Notes: generated by a model from the sequence alone, not told the origin. A stretch of DNA of 64,000 bases from Dactylonectria macrodidyma (GCA_020744425.1 JAGMUV010000030.1:62001-126000); one strand, 5' to 3'; numbered from the stretch's first letter, positions 1 through 10,545 are shown. Made by a program: numbers and translations.

Positions 1-2088
1 CAATACCGCCCTTGGTGAGTGTGGCTGTAGCTCTGCATCTGCGAGCGACTCTTGTGGCACTACAGGCTGCAAAGTTGAGCTTACTGCCAGTGCCAGCGGA
101 GGTATGATTGGATTGTGATTAGGCGTTGGCATAGAACGTGGAGTGATTTCTAGCGATGGAGCTGGAGCTAGAGCTGAAGCTATGGTCTCTTGAGACGGTG
201 CTGCGGTTGAAGATGGTATAAGATGCGCGTAGCGTAGCTCGCAGGCGTGTGATTTCCTTGTGTGGCCATACTGATAGCACCTTGTGCATTGGGGAGCTGC
301 TTTAGTCCGTTTAAGCGCCTGTGATGCCTGCTCAACAGCCTCAAATGCAGATGGCTCACGACGAGTGCTGGTCTTTGTAAGTGTTGACCTAGCCGCAACT
401 TGGTCAAACTGTTGGCGAGGCTCTATAAGTATTTGAGGCCTCCCTTCCCGCTGAAGATGCCAATGTGTGTGAAAATGATCCAGCTGAAGAGGCTTCTCTT
501 CTTGTATGAGAGACTCAATTGTGTGAGAACAAGGGAGACCGAGTGATTCTGTAAACCTTCCTGTGCAGGCAGGAAGTGCGTCATCCTGTAGAAGCCGCTT
601 CCTCTGCGCTTCAACCTTGCGCAATGCCTCATGAGAGACCCAGCCTCGTATAACGCTGTATAGTCTTCCTGTGAGCTCGATAGGCGTGCGGATTCGCTGC
701 CTTGCCTGATTTGCTTGAAGCTCAGCCAACTGGTTCAGAACTGCGCGCTTAATAGACCTCCAAGCCTCAAAGAGATCGAGTTGATTTGTGTTGAGATGAA
801 TTTTGACAAGCTGATGGATGCCCTCCCCTCGGGATGTAACAACATTCCCGAAGTGAAGATACTGATCAACCCAAGCTTTCACAAGCTTCTCTTTATAGAG
901 TTCAAGCCAAGTCTCGATGATATAGCCCACTTCTCGAGCATGGGCTGGAACATAACGCTCTCTAAGCTGCTGAAGTTTCTCTTCAAATGTCTCCTCGGTT
1001 GAAGATGCCATAATTTCATGCCACTTCCCATAGAACTCCTTCCATTCTTGTTGACCTTGAGCGGCGTCGGTATCCTGTGAAAAGCTTGGAAGGCAGTAAC
1101 GCAGAACTGCCTTGTTGGCATGCCAAAGGCATAGAAGCGATACTGCAGTTGGGAAGCAGTGGGACACAGCATTCATACAGGCAAGGCAACGATCTGTGAG
1201 GATGACAGATGGCAGCCTTGCGCCGCATGCTTCATACATCGAGCGCAGCCGATCCAATGCCCAGATATAGTCTGTTTCCTCTTCGCCGCTGAGAAAGGCA
1301 AAGGCAACACAGAATGAGCGTTGGCAAGCGTCAACGCCGACGATATCCAAAAGAGGCATCTTGTACTTGTTCGTCTTGTATGTACAGTCCAAGATAAGTA
1401 GATCCGGGTATGACTGAAGGTATGCCAATGACTCTGGGTGTGCAAATAACACAGCTGTGACACGGCCATCCTTATCAAATCGGATTCGATTCCAGAACCC
1501 TTCTTCCTCGAGCTCGTTGGCAAGGGCATGTATAGTGCTTTGACCTTTTTGCAGCTCTCGTTTGCCCTGTGCAATACAGTTGTATATGTCTTGCTGGGTT
1601 GCGTTAGATTGTGAGTTCTCACGGATGTAAGATCTGATCTCTTTTGGCGCTACTCCAGCGTTCGCAAGGTTGTTGACAGTCAACCTATCTGCTTGGGATA
1701 GCTTGCGATGAACTGGATGTGCAGATATATTGGTACTTGGCTCATGGTTGTGTTGAGAAAATTCACTGCCTCGACGATGCGTCAGGCGCCATGTTGCCTT
1801 GTCTAATGACTCCTTTGCAAGAATTGAGAACTGGCATCCTGTACGCCGGGTTGTAGTTGATCGTTGCCGTGCATTTGAAGCCGTTGGAGGATCGCCTCCA
1901 CGATCGCAGACATATGTGACGAGTCGTCGGCCGTTTTGTGTTTTCCTTGACTTTCCAGTGACAAACGCATAGCCTCTGGCTGCTGCCCACAAGTTGATTG
2001 CAGTGTATAAGGCATCTCGAGAGCTATACTCGCCTTCTGGAGGCAGGCAGTCATCTGGAAACTGTTTCACAGGCGGTGTTGAGAACAT
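1..2088 (-). CDS. MULE (Hop/FAR1-like) transposase, partial at left edge
   Basis: One minus-strand frame is open from an ATG at 2088 to the window edge (696 codons, no stop seen). It encodes a Mutator-like DDE transposase that would excise and insert its own element. Visible parts: an N-terminal FAR1/WRKY-GCM1-like region; the MULE core with the motif LLILDCTYKTNKYKMPLLD (first catalytic Asp, near 1390) and VILTDRCLACMNA (second Asp, near 1190); a SWIM-like zinc site near 490-560 (Cys then LGLPCSHTIE); and a CCHC zinc knuckle near 240-285 (CTRCYQYGHTRKSHAC). The family is typical of fungal Hop-like MULEs. The end lies outside the window, so terminal repeats and intactness cannot be judged; the visible part has no disabling mutation. 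Other-frame ORFs here are shadows. Confidence 0.85.
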   Translation of the reverse strand, partial: MFSTPPVKQFPDDCLPPEGEYSSRDALYTAINLWAAARGYAFVTGKSRKTQNGRRLVTYVCDRGGDPPTASNARQRSTTTRRTGCQFSILAKESLDKATWRLTHRRGSEFSQHNHEPSTNISAHPVHRKLSQADRLTVNNLANAGVAPKEIRSYIRENSQSNATQQDIYNCIAQGKRELQKGQSTIHALANELEEEGFWNRIRFDKDGRVTAVLFAHPESLAYLQSYPDLLILDCTYKTNKYKMPLLDIVGVDACQRSFCVAFAFLSGEEETDYIWALDRLRSMYEACGARLPSVILTDRCLACMNAVSHCFPTAVSLLCLWHANKAVLRYCLPSFSQDTDAAQGQQEWKEFYGKWHEIMASSTEETFEEKLQQLRERYVPAHAREVGYIIETWLELYKEKLVKAWVDQYLHFGNVVTSRGEGIHQLVKIHLNTNQLDLFEAWRSIKRAVLNQLAELQANQARQRIRTPIELTGRLYSVIRGWVSHEALRKVEAQRKRLLQDDALPACTGRFTESLGLPCSHTIESLIQEEKPLQLDHFHTHWHLQREGRPQILIEPRQQFDQVAARSTLTKTSTRREPSAFEAVEQASQALKRTKAAPQCTRCYQYGHTRKSHACELRYAHLIPSSTAAPSQETIASALAPAPSLEITPRSMPTPNHNPIIPPLALAVSSTLQPVVPQESLADAELQPHSPRAVL

Positions 2089-2239
2089 GTTGAGCAAGGC
2101 GCTTAGGGAACATAGGCTACGAAGAAGAAAAAGGCTCTTAATTAAAGGGAAAGGGGCTGTTATTACTAGCTATATCACGTATATCCTCACCCCAAAGCCG
2201 GCTTACACATTGAGCGATGCTTACATAATTATCTTAATC

Positions 2240-2403
2240 GCACCACTGGTGGTGCAACACGTGACACTTATTTGCACCACCGGTGGCGCGCCTATTGGCC
2301 CCCACGGTGGGTGGATTGATTACATAACAACAGGTCTCGTGGATTGACGTTGACGTGGATTGAAGTCAATATATTGATCAATACCGTGGAAGTCGTGGAT
2401 TGA
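2240..2403. repeat. Palindromes and GTGGATTGA repeats upstream of the MULE gene
   Basis: A perfect 16-bp palindrome GCACCACTGGTGGTGC lies at 2240-2255 and a near-copy GCACCACCGGTGGCGC at 2274-2289. Four direct copies of GTGGATTGA follow at 2311, 2339, 2355 and 2395. They sit between the MULE start and the 3' end of the methyltransferase gene. They may be subterminal transposase-binding sites of the MULE or its terminal region; that is inference. Confidence 0.6.
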
Positions 2404-2418
2404 TTCCCTACCCTGGGC

Positions 2419-4407
2419 CTACTCCGGCTTCTTCGCATACACCACGTAACTGTAAAACATTAGCATAGGTAAGAAGACGTGGGGAAAATGCGGCTTACAT
2501 TGGCCAATAACCGTGGATCTTGGGGTCTTTAAGTTCTTTCCGCACCTTCACTAGGAACTTCTCAACTTCTAGCCTCGACCATCCTAGAACACGGGTGAAG
2601 AGGGCCATGCTGAAGGCCTCTAGAGATGGCATCACGTTCTCCAGGTTCCATATTCCTGTCATTTCCATCAGCATGTGTCTCTCTTAAGGCTAGATCGGTC
2701 CAGTTGAAGCAGAGCCCATCACGGAAGTTGCAAGGTTCATGATGCCGCCAAGAAATTCCATACCTAGTTCCTTGAGTTTCTTGTCCTTTGGCCAGTGGTT
2801 CGTCGGCCATTTGTATACGGTTTCGACAATGTCAGTGAAGCCGGCGTCCGCAAGCTGCGACTTGTAGGACTCTGCGCTGTTTATAGGGCGTCCAGCTTTG
2901 ATTGTAGCATCCAGCTGGATAGTGGACCACTTTTTAAGCGCCGAGTCCTCTGGCCATGTATCGTCGTCGACTTTGACAGGAAACACGATATCCGCCAGTT
3001 CTATCCAGCCACCTGGGTTGAGATTTCTATGAAACGGGAAGTGTTAGTAGATATGCCGAGCCTTGTTGATGATTCCTTGACACTCTTACTCATAAGCTTA
3101 CTCGAAGAATCGCGGCCAGTCCGAGAATGAAGTGGTCATCATGCGGCTGTAGATGAAGTCGAATTTGTAAGCAAACGTCCAGGGCTCATCCAAGTCATCA
3201 ATCTGGAAGGTGAGATTCGGCGGGACAAAAGACGGCTGAATAGGGCTCAGATCTATGCCAATGATCTGTGCCTCGGGACGCTCGTCTGCAAAATCAATTG
3301 CCCAAATTCCAGTTCCGGTTCCGACGTCCAGAACCCGCTGGACTTGCTTCGCCGTGCCAGCGGGGCAAGTGTACAGCTTGTCCCCAAATGTCAGCATGAA
3401 CAAGTGATGTTGCAGATCTAGGCGGTCATTCTCTTGCTCGTCGTTCGGGCTGAGATATTTTCCGTCCTTGTATGCATGGTACGTCCTCCCATTTTCCTCT
3501 CGATATTTTATTAGGCAATTGCTAGACCGGCATGAAGAATTGCTACACAGGCATGACTCTTACACAGGCATGACTTTTTACGGCTTCTGATTGGCCCATC
3601 CTCTTTTGTTAGTGCATGTAGATTCTGCCAATAACTTCCATTGTACCCTTGAGCTTAGCTCTCTGCAATCGCAACTCTCCGCAATCATGACGGCCGAGGC
3701 AAGCAAGGAAACTGTTCACCGGCTACCTACTACACCAATTACTCCTTAGTAACATATTAAAGCCACCTAGAATGATCGTTCGCAAAAGATTTGATATTTG
3801 ACGAGGCCACAGGGCTGCAGGCATGGTGTTTTAGGAACCCCTGCCGAGACTAACCCCCAAACACAGGCTGTACCAGGCATCGCCAACAGCCTCATTTTCA
3901 AGACGTCTGTACTACAGAGCTGGGAGGACTACTGGAGTACGTGCCGGCGGACAGAAAACGCAACCTAGCATTCGCAGGCGAAGGAGTGAGATACTTAGCA
4001 GTGATGAGGAGATGCTTCCTTCTATAGTAGTTAGATGATAAAGACATAGCATAGGCTGTCCTAAATGCGTGTTGGAATTGACCTTGTTCTGTGTTGACAA
4101 CCAGACTCTGCATCAAAGAAGGCCTGACCTGGCTTTGTTAAGAGAGATAGCTTCACCGCCTTTGGGGGATGTACCTGTGGGTCAACGGGAAAAAAGGGCG
4201 AATCAAATGCAATAGAAATCATGCCTGTGTAAGAGTCATGCCTGTGTAGCAATTCTTCATGCCGGTCTAGCAATTGCCTTTTATTATGCTGGAGCGAATG
4301 GAGGAGGTAGACGAGACGGTGTGGCCTACGCTAAGAGTCGAATCGCCATCATCGATCTGGTTGGTCTCTTGGTCGGCCTCTATCGGATGGGGTTCGGATT
4401 CCGCCAT
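2419..4407 (-). pseudogene. LaeA-like SAM-dependent methyltransferase 1, split by a MITE
   Basis: A Rossmann-fold methyltransferase of the LaeA/UMTA type, a family linked to regulation or tailoring of fungal secondary metabolism. The ATG is at 4407. Coding blocks on the minus strand are 4407-4279, 3513-3102, 3026-2764, 2655-2499 and 2449-2419 (stop TAG), separated by good GT-AG introns at 3027-3101, 2656-2763 and 2450-2498. The SAM motif I is [18 protein letters not shown]; the family blocks NGRTYHAYKDGKY, LNPGGWIEL and HGYWP are all present and in frame. The only visible defect is the 765-bp element at 3514-4278, about 40 codons in, which brings stop codons into the frame. Across one copy of the 8-bp target duplication the frame is continuous, so the gene was intact before the insertion. 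A full-length protein is not expected unless the element is spliced out. Confidence 0.85.
3514..4278. mobile_element. Non-autonomous TIR element (MITE), 8-bp TSD
   Basis: A 765-bp element with ~60-bp nearly perfect terminal inverted repeats (ends GGCAATTGCTAGACCGG... and its complement) flanked by direct copies of TTTTATTA at 3506-3513 and 4279-4286. The arms contain a repeated ACACAGGCATGAC subunit. No credible ORF lies inside. The 8-bp duplication fits hAT-type (also P or Merlin) mobilisation, although the ends do not start with the usual CAGTG of hATs. It lies inside a methyltransferase exon. Confidence 0.9.
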
Positions 4408-4951
4408 TATCTGTTGGCGGCACAGCCAGACAGGGAAAGCCGGTTGCGGTTTTTAGGAAAGGGGAAAAATCGACAAAGAGCGGATGACGAAAATCATCGA
4501 CAGCCCACACCTTAAGTGTTATAGTCAAGGATAAACAAGAAAGGTGTGGGGCAACCTTAGGTAGGAGGCCTCGGCATGGATCGCTTCCCATACATCTCCC
4601 GTCCGTTCACAGCAGCAGGCCAAGAAAGTGGGATTTTGGGCTCCCTAGCGGCGCCTTGGCATCATTTCAGCCGGTGAAGTGGTTAGTACGGCCGAAACAT
4701 CCCCGCATGCCAATGATTAGACTTTGGCTGGTTGGTGCAGGCGGCTAGAGGGCGGGCAGGTAGCTGACAAGCCTTGCTCGTCGGGCTGCACCGGAATTCC
4801 CCAACCCTGTTGGGCTCCTTGGTGCAGACCAGTAAGCCCACCGACTTGCTGAGAGTCACACATCAGTCCCACATCCCGCGAGATATCGTTCCAGGGTCGC
4901 TCCCCGGCAGATATCATTGGTTTTGCGATGATATCCGAATTCTTACAGTAT
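4408..4951. other. Intergenic; upstream region of methyltransferase 1
   Basis: No coding region is recognised. The stretch should contain the promoter and 5' UTR of the minus-strand methyltransferase, but no unambiguous TATA or other element could be assigned. Small ORFs here look random. Confidence 0.5.
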
Positions 4952-5111
4952 TGGGGTCTATCATGCAGCCCACGGAGATAGCTTCAATCAAGAAGTTCCA
5001 GGAAAGCGAAGGGAACGAGATGGTTGGGGCGGGAAAGAAGCTGCTTCGAAAGTAGAACCAGCAACAACAGGCGAAAGTCGTCAACGGCCAGGCCACCCAG
5101 TTCCAAATCCT
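4952..5111 (+). pseudogene. Fragment of the unknown 500-residue protein family
   Basis: About 160 bp closely match the middle of the gene at 61651-63153 (its 62060-62222 part) in the opposite orientation. The translated block SIMQPTEIASIKKF and the following Gln-rich segment are shared. The copy is truncated on both sides and has an in-frame TAG where the other copy encodes a sense codon. It lies 30 bp left of the Copia 5' LTR. It shows that this unknown family is present more than once. Confidence 0.75.
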
Positions 5112-5142
5112 TCACTTACGGACGAAATTGGTCTCCTCTCTT

Positions 5143-5295
5143 TGTTGGAGATCACAAGTGTGAGGCGACCAAGTCGGTGGCAAAATGTGGAAGAAGGAGG
5201 AACATTCTACAAGAGATCGTGCCTGTATATAAACAGTGGTTCACCTACTGCACTTTTAGTATGAATTAAGCAACTTGAATCTTCCTATTTCAACA
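5143..5295 (+). repeat. Copia 5' LTR
   Basis: 153 bp, TGTTG...CAACA, identical to the 3' LTR by eye. A TATA-like TATATAAA at 5226-5233 is a likely promoter core for the genomic transcript. Confidence 0.95.
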
Positions 5296-5309
5296 GGTTA
5301 TGAGCCCGG
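5296..5309 (+). other. Putative primer-binding site (initiator tRNA-Met anticodon arm)
   Basis: The bases GGTTATGAGCCCGG follow the LTR without a gap. They are complementary to the anticodon arm of initiator tRNA-Met (GGGCTCATAACC), not to a tRNA 3' end. This fits half-tRNA priming as known for Drosophila copia. The tRNA assignment relies on general knowledge of the tRNA sequence. Confidence 0.7.
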
Positions 5310-5464
5310 AAGGCTAAATTAAACATAAAAGCTGAGTCTCCTACTTAATTACTCGTCCCTTACTCACCAGGACCTCACAGTCCTCTTCCACTGCAGCGGA
5401 GACTCAACAGCGGTCTTGGACCGCGCCAGAATTACGGCCCTTCATCTCACTGCTACTGAAACGG

Positions 5465-5570
5465 AGAATCCGCTCGCTGATTCCACCAGCTTCTCGCTGA
5501 TTCCACCAGCTTCCCGCTGATTCTTCCCGCCTCTCGCTGGTTCTATCAGCCTCTTGCTAACTCCATCACA
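5465..5570 (+). repeat. Short degenerate tandem repeat in the Copia 5' UTR
   Basis: Four to five degenerate copies of a ~20-bp unit resembling TTCTCGCTGATTCCACCAGC lie in the leader between the LTR and the Gag start at 5722. Function unknown. Confidence 0.6.
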
Positions 5571-5721
5571 TTCTAGACACTTTCCTTCGCTTCGAGAAGG
5601 TCCCCACTACCTTGCGTACCTCAAGGTGCTATCTACAAGAAGCATGTCTTAGGCCTCTTGTCTTACCTCTACCTTCATCGAAAAACAAGCCAACAACATC
5701 AACCCATTATACTATTTCAAC

Positions 5722-8700
5722 ATGTCAGACGGCAAAGAACCGAACCTGAGCGGAAATCTTTCCGGAGTTGCCAAGCTTGAATCCTCTGAAGGCTGGATCA
5801 ACTGGAACGAGGAAATCCGAGACCTACTGGCCCTGTCCGGTTATGACGATCTCCTGGAGAGAAAACGAGACCCACCGGCTCAAGGCAATCTCTCGGACGT
5901 CGACTTCGAAGAAAAGCTAGACGCTTGGCACCATAGACAAGCACGGGCGTGCGGAGCAATTCGATATCGGCTTGGTTTCCGTCCCAAACAGGAAGTCCAA
6001 GGTCTCAACAACTTGGCGGACATCCTCAAAACGCTGGAGCAGCACTTCAAACCCAAGGGTAGCAGTGTATTCCACGACCTCCAGCAAAAGCTTGATCGGC
6101 TCACTCTGGACAACTGCGAAAACGTATCCGACTTCTCTCGGCAATTACAGAAGACCCGAGACCAAATCCTTCAACTAGACAAAACTAGTCAGATTGGACA
6201 ACCACAACTGATAGACAAGTTTCTCAATGGACTTGGACCCAAGTATCAAGTGTTCCTCACTGCATTTCTTCAGAGTCACAGCCTGCTACCCGAACGGAAC
6301 CTCGAAGGTATCATCATCAAGACAGCTACTACTATCGAAGAAGCTACTAGAGCTGCTGAGCAGGAGGAACATAGTCAGCGGATGCAACAGCAAGACCAGG
6401 ACCAAGAGGCAATCAAGCACGCTGCTATGGTTTCTGCCATCAAGGCGCAGAATTTCACGACTTGTAGCTGCTGCAAGAAGCTTGGGCATACCTCTGATGC
6501 CTGCTGGTTACTTCACCCAGAGCTTAAGAAACGCCTGAACGTTAAGCGATTCAGGAGGAACCAGCGCCAAGATCATCCAAGAACCAAGAACCGAACCAGA
6601 TATGAGGACCAGGACGAAGTTACAAATGCTCTTGCCATCCATGCCGAACCTGTCATACAGCTCATGGCATACCAGGGTCAAAGGTTGAGCGATTTACTCG
6701 AGCAAGTACACGTACTGGATAGCGGAGCTTCGATGCATACCTTTTGCAAAAGGGAAAACTTCAGTACCCTTCACCCCTGGAGCGGCGGACAGACAGTTGG
6801 AATTGGCGAGACACAAATCACTCCTCAGGGTCTGGGAAACTATATCCTGCGGCTAAAAGGACTTGATGGTCCGAGACACCTGGCGCTCGACAACTCAGTA
6901 TACTCCCCAGATGGACGTGTCAACCTTGTTTCTATATCTGCCTTAACAAAGAAGGGCGCAAAAATCTCTTTCGACGACAATCAAGCCAGGGTGACGCACG
7001 ACAATCGAGTAATCCTAACAGCAACCGTACGATCAGGGATCTATGTTGTGGACCAACCAGACGAAGCGATCAACGCTGCCTTGGCGTCACTTGTTATTAG
7101 CGACCCCGAACTTCAAATATGGCATGAAAGACTTGGACATCTAAGCGAGAAAGGGATCAACGCCCTGAGGGGAATGGCGCACGGCATTCATCCGATTCCA
7201 CGCGGAGAAAATTGCGAACCTTGCATAGTTGGAAAACAGAAAGAGCGTCCACACCGAAAGTCAATCCGGAAAGGGACGTATCCGCTAGAATGCATCCATG
7301 CAGACATTGCAGGACCATTTCCAGACACAGCGTATGACGGCTCGCGATATTGGGTGGTCTTTGTGGACGACTTTACCCGCATGGGCTGGGCATACGCAGT
7401 CAAGGAAAAGTCAGAGTTCACAAGGTGTTTCAAACATCTCCTCGATACATACGAGAGGCCGGAACGTCGATGCCATTACCTCCACGTCGACCAGGGTGGC
7501 GAAAACCGCAGTGACCAGCTATGCACCCTCTGTCATAACAAGGGCATCACAATTTATTATACCGCGACCGATCAGCATGAGCAGAATGGGATTGCGGAGG
7601 CCTTCAATCGAGTGCTTCAAGAAAAGGTTACACCTACACTCGAGCGATCAAACCTGCCGCGAAAACTCTGGCCCTATATCCTCTACGCGGCTGTGTATGT
7701 ACGGAACAGGAGTCCTAGCAAGGCCCTGAACAAGACACCCTATGAAGCGTGGTTCGGAGACAAGCCAGACCTCTCTCACCTCCGTGTTATTGGTGCGAAT
7801 GGATGGGCAATATTGCCATCCGTCAAGAGACAAAAGCTGCGTGCAAAGACGATTCAATGCCGACTTCTTGGATATCAAGGCTCCAGTAACTACATTGTCG
7901 TGGACGATACCAATCGAGTCTTCATCGCCAACAATGTCATCTTCGACGAATCCAGCTTCCACAAGGTACCAGGAACACCTACTGGATCAAAGAGAACGAG
8001 AAACGAAGGACCTACCTTGTACCCAGAGTTAGAAATTTCAGCCAAGAGAGCAGCTCCGCCACGACACGATGCCACCCCACAGGTTGAGGAGATTATGTCG
8101 GAGGATGAAGCAGACACTATTCACGTACGAACATCCGAGCCTCGCCATGACTCGACCGGGGCGACAGACCGGGACGAGCTCCGAGTCTCACAGAGATCGA
8201 CCAAGGCAAAACTTCCTTCGAGGTACCTGCTCCTAGGAACCAATACTCTCACTAACCTCGTGTGCGCCCACGTCAATCTTGCGGCTTCCTTGGAAGACGA
8301 GGCGGGGCCTCGAACGATAAAAGAAGCCCGAGATTCCCTTCAGTGGGAGAACTGGTTCAAGGGAATGACTGCCGAGATGGACTCCATTAAGGAGAACGGA
8401 GTCTACACCTTGGCAAAGTTGCCACTGGACCGGAAGGCACTGAGGGGGAAGTGGGTATTCAAACTCAAGAGAGGAGCTAATGGAGAAATCCTGCGGTTCA
8501 AGGCACGCTACGTGGTCCGAGGCTTCGAGCAACAAGAAGGAATTGACTACAACGAGACGCTTGCCTCAGTCGTCAAGCCTATGACCTACAAGGCAATATT
8601 TGCTATAGCCGCAGCACTTGACCTCGAGCTCGAACAAATGGATGTCAAAACTGCCTTTCTCTACGGGAATATCGACGAAGAGATCTACGTTGGGCAGCCA

Positions 8701-9855
8701 GAGTGCTTCGATGACGGGACCGGAAGAGTCTGGAAACTACGAAAAGCCTTATACGGGTTGAAGCAATCACCTAGAATATGGTACCAGACTCTCTCGTTAT
8801 TCCTCCAAGAGCAGGGATTCCAGCCTCTCGTTTCCGACATGGGTGTCTTTGTTAAAGGCCAAACCTATATTGCCGTTTATGTGGACGACCTGCTCATCGC
8901 AGGACCATCAAAAGGGGACATCGGGACGATCAAACAATTCCTAAACCAGCGGTTCAGCATGACAGACCTGGGGCCTTGCCATTTCTACCTAGGGATGTCG
9001 ATTACTAGGAACCGCAGACAGCGAAGACTAAGCCTCTCGCAAAAGGGATACATTGAGAAAGTCTTGAAGGAATTCGGACTATGGGACTCCAAACCAACTG
9101 CGACCCCTGTGGCAACAGCGAAGCTAGAACCCGCCACTGACGATGACGAAAGTCACGCTGATCGCAAGCACTGGTACGCTAAAGCAATCGGATGTCTGAT
9201 GTACGCAATGCTAGGGACCAGACCAGACATTGCATTCGGCGTGTCCCTATGCAGCCGCTATCTCGCAAAGCCCACTAAGGCCCACGAAGCCGCAGTGAAG
9301 CGCATAATGAGGTACCTACGAGGAACATGCGAATTCAAGCTCGAGTTCCGAGGAGAGCTGCGCCCGTTGACGGGTTACACGGACTCGGACTGGGCTGGAG
9401 ACACTGAGACTCGAAGGTCCACTGCGGGATACATCTTCAACGTTGGCAGCGGTGCGATAAGCTGGGCCGCAAAGCGACAACAATCAGTGGCGCTGTCTAC
9501 CTGCGAAGCTGAATACATGGGGCAGACACAGGCAACCAAGGAAGCCATCTGGTTGCGAACCTTGCTAAAAGAACTACTGGGCGGCCTAAACGCCACAGAC
9601 CAAATCGCTGCCACAATTATCTACGGAGACAACCAAGGGGCAATAGCAATGGCTAAGAACCCCCAATACCACTCCCGCACAAAACACATTGCGATTCAGG
9701 AGCACTTTGTGCGAGAAAAGACGGCCAGCGGAGAAGTTGAGATGAACTACATCCCGACCGACAAACAAGTGGCTGATGGACTCACAAAAGCACTTCCAAA
9801 GGATCGCTTTCATTTATTCCGGAAAGCTCTGGGAGTTGTCGGACCGGACGAGTGA
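5722..9855 (+). CDS. Copia Gag-Pol polyprotein
   Basis: A single 1377-residue frame. In order: a Gag domain (UBN2/Retrotran_gag type, residues ~20-230); a CCHC zinc knuckle (CSCCKKLGHTSDAC, ~248); an aspartic protease with active site LDSGAS (~333); integrase with its HHCC zinc region (HERLGHLSEKG) and DDE core (HADIAGPFP, DQGGEN, then EQNGIAE); reverse transcriptase (QMDVKTAFLYG and the catalytic YVDDLL); and RNase H (YTDSDWAGD, CEAEYMG, DNQGA). Protease-integrase-RT-RNase H order is diagnostic of Ty1/Copia. All catalytic residues inspected are present and there is no internal stop, so the protein should be functional. Gag and Pol share one frame, so no frameshift signal is required. The start is the first ATG after the leader and precedes the Gag domain. 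Confidence 0.97.
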   Translation: MSDGKEPNLSGNLSGVAKLESSEGWINWNEEIRDLLALSGYDDLLERKRDPPAQGNLSDVDFEEKLDAWHHRQARACGAIRYRLGFRPKQEVQGLNNLADILKTLEQHFKPKGSSVFHDLQQKLDRLTLDNCENVSDFSRQLQKTRDQILQLDKTSQIGQPQLIDKFLNGLGPKYQVFLTAFLQSHSLLPERNLEGIIIKTATTIEEATRAAEQEEHSQRMQQQDQDQEAIKHAAMVSAIKAQNFTTCSCCKKLGHTSDACWLLHPELKKRLNVKRFRRNQRQDHPRTKNRTRYEDQDEVTNALAIHAEPVIQLMAYQGQRLSDLLEQVHVLDSGASMHTFCKRENFSTLHPWSGGQTVGIGETQITPQGLGNYILRLKGLDGPRHLALDNSVYSPDGRVNLVSISALTKKGAKISFDDNQARVTHDNRVILTATVRSGIYVVDQPDEAINAALASLVISDPELQIWHERLGHLSEKGINALRGMAHGIHPIPRGENCEPCIVGKQKERPHRKSIRKGTYPLECIHADIAGPFPDTAYDGSRYWVVFVDDFTRMGWAYAVKEKSEFTRCFKHLLDTYERPERRCHYLHVDQGGENRSDQLCTLCHNKGITIYYTATDQHEQNGIAEAFNRVLQEKVTPTLERSNLPRKLWPYILYAAVYVRNRSPSKALNKTPYEAWFGDKPDLSHLRVIGANGWAILPSVKRQKLRAKTIQCRLLGYQGSSNYIVVDDTNRVFIANNVIFDESSFHKVPGTPTGSKRTRNEGPTLYPELEISAKRAAPPRHDATPQVEEIMSEDEADTIHVRTSEPRHDSTGATDRDELRVSQRSTKAKLPSRYLLLGTNTLTNLVCAHVNLAASLEDEAGPRTIKEARDSLQWENWFKGMTAEMDSIKENGVYTLAKLPLDRKALRGKWVFKLKRGANGEILRFKARYVVRGFEQQEGIDYNETLASVVKPMTYKAIFAIAAALDLELEQMDVKTAFLYGNIDEEIYVGQPECFDDGTGRVWKLRKALYGLKQSPRIWYQTLSLFLQEQGFQPLVSDMGVFVKGQTYIAVYVDDLLIAGPSKGDIGTIKQFLNQRFSMTDLGPCHFYLGMSITRNRRQRRLSLSQKGYIEKVLKEFGLWDSKPTATPVATAKLEPATDDDESHADRKHWYAKAIGCLMYAMLGTRPDIAFGVSLCSRYLAKPTKAHEAAVKRIMRYLRGTCEFKLEFRGELRPLTGYTDSDWAGDTETRRSTAGYIFNVGSGAISWAAKRQQSVALSTCEAEYMGQTQATKEAIWLRTLLKELLGGLNATDQIAATIIYGDNQGAIAMAKNPQYHSRTKHIAIQEHFVREKTASGEVEMNYIPTDKQVADGLTKALPKDRFHLFRKALGVVGPDE

Positions 9856-10084
9856 AGCTATGCGGGCCAGAAAAGGGGATCCACGCTACGAAGCTGTGCG
9901 ATTTCCGGAACATATTCAACACATTGTTACCCCTAGCTCACTGCGCGAGGATCCAGTGGGAGTCTACTGCCCGATTATCACATACAATGGGAACTCGTCC
10001 AACCCACTCCAACTACTGCTAGAAGGTCAATAAGTGGCCCGGCCGCACCGGTTGCAATTCCCGACCGGATTGGAAATCTCAACA

Positions 10085-10545
10085 ATCCGGCAAAAGAGGA
10101 ACTCGAAGGCTCGGGGGCTGCACTCAGTGGACCGAGACCGGGAAGGAAAAAGCTGCATGGGTTGCAAGTCCCGGACTGGACCATGGACCTTGGTACTGCT
10201 AGCAGCCGCAGTGATCGCCAACGAGCACCAAGGGCCCGAGGCTGCTAACACGGCCTGGTGTGCTGCTAACACGGCGCAATGGATCTGGCAAAAGACGACT
10301 CGAAGGCTCGGGGGCTGTATCCAGTGGACCGAGACCGGGAAGTAAAACGCTGCTTGGGTTGCAAGTCCCGAACTGGACCATGGAACCTTGGTACTGCGAA
10401 GCAGCCGCAGTCACTGCCAACGAGCACCAAGGACCCGAGACTGCTAACACGGCCGGGAGCGCTGCTAACACGGCGTAATGGATCTAGCAAAAGACGAACT
10501 CAAAGGCTCGGGGGCTGTATCCAGTGGACCGAAGTCGGGAGGTAT
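10085..10545 (+). repeat. ~200-bp tandem repeats in the Copia 3' non-coding region
   Basis: Two full diverged copies and a partial third of a ~200-bp unit begin near 10089, 10287 and 10488, each with GGCTCGGGGGCTG and, in the full copies, a downstream GCTAACACGGC doublet. They lie between the Gag-Pol stop and the polypurine tract. The small ORFs over them are not conserved between copies. Confidence 0.8.
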
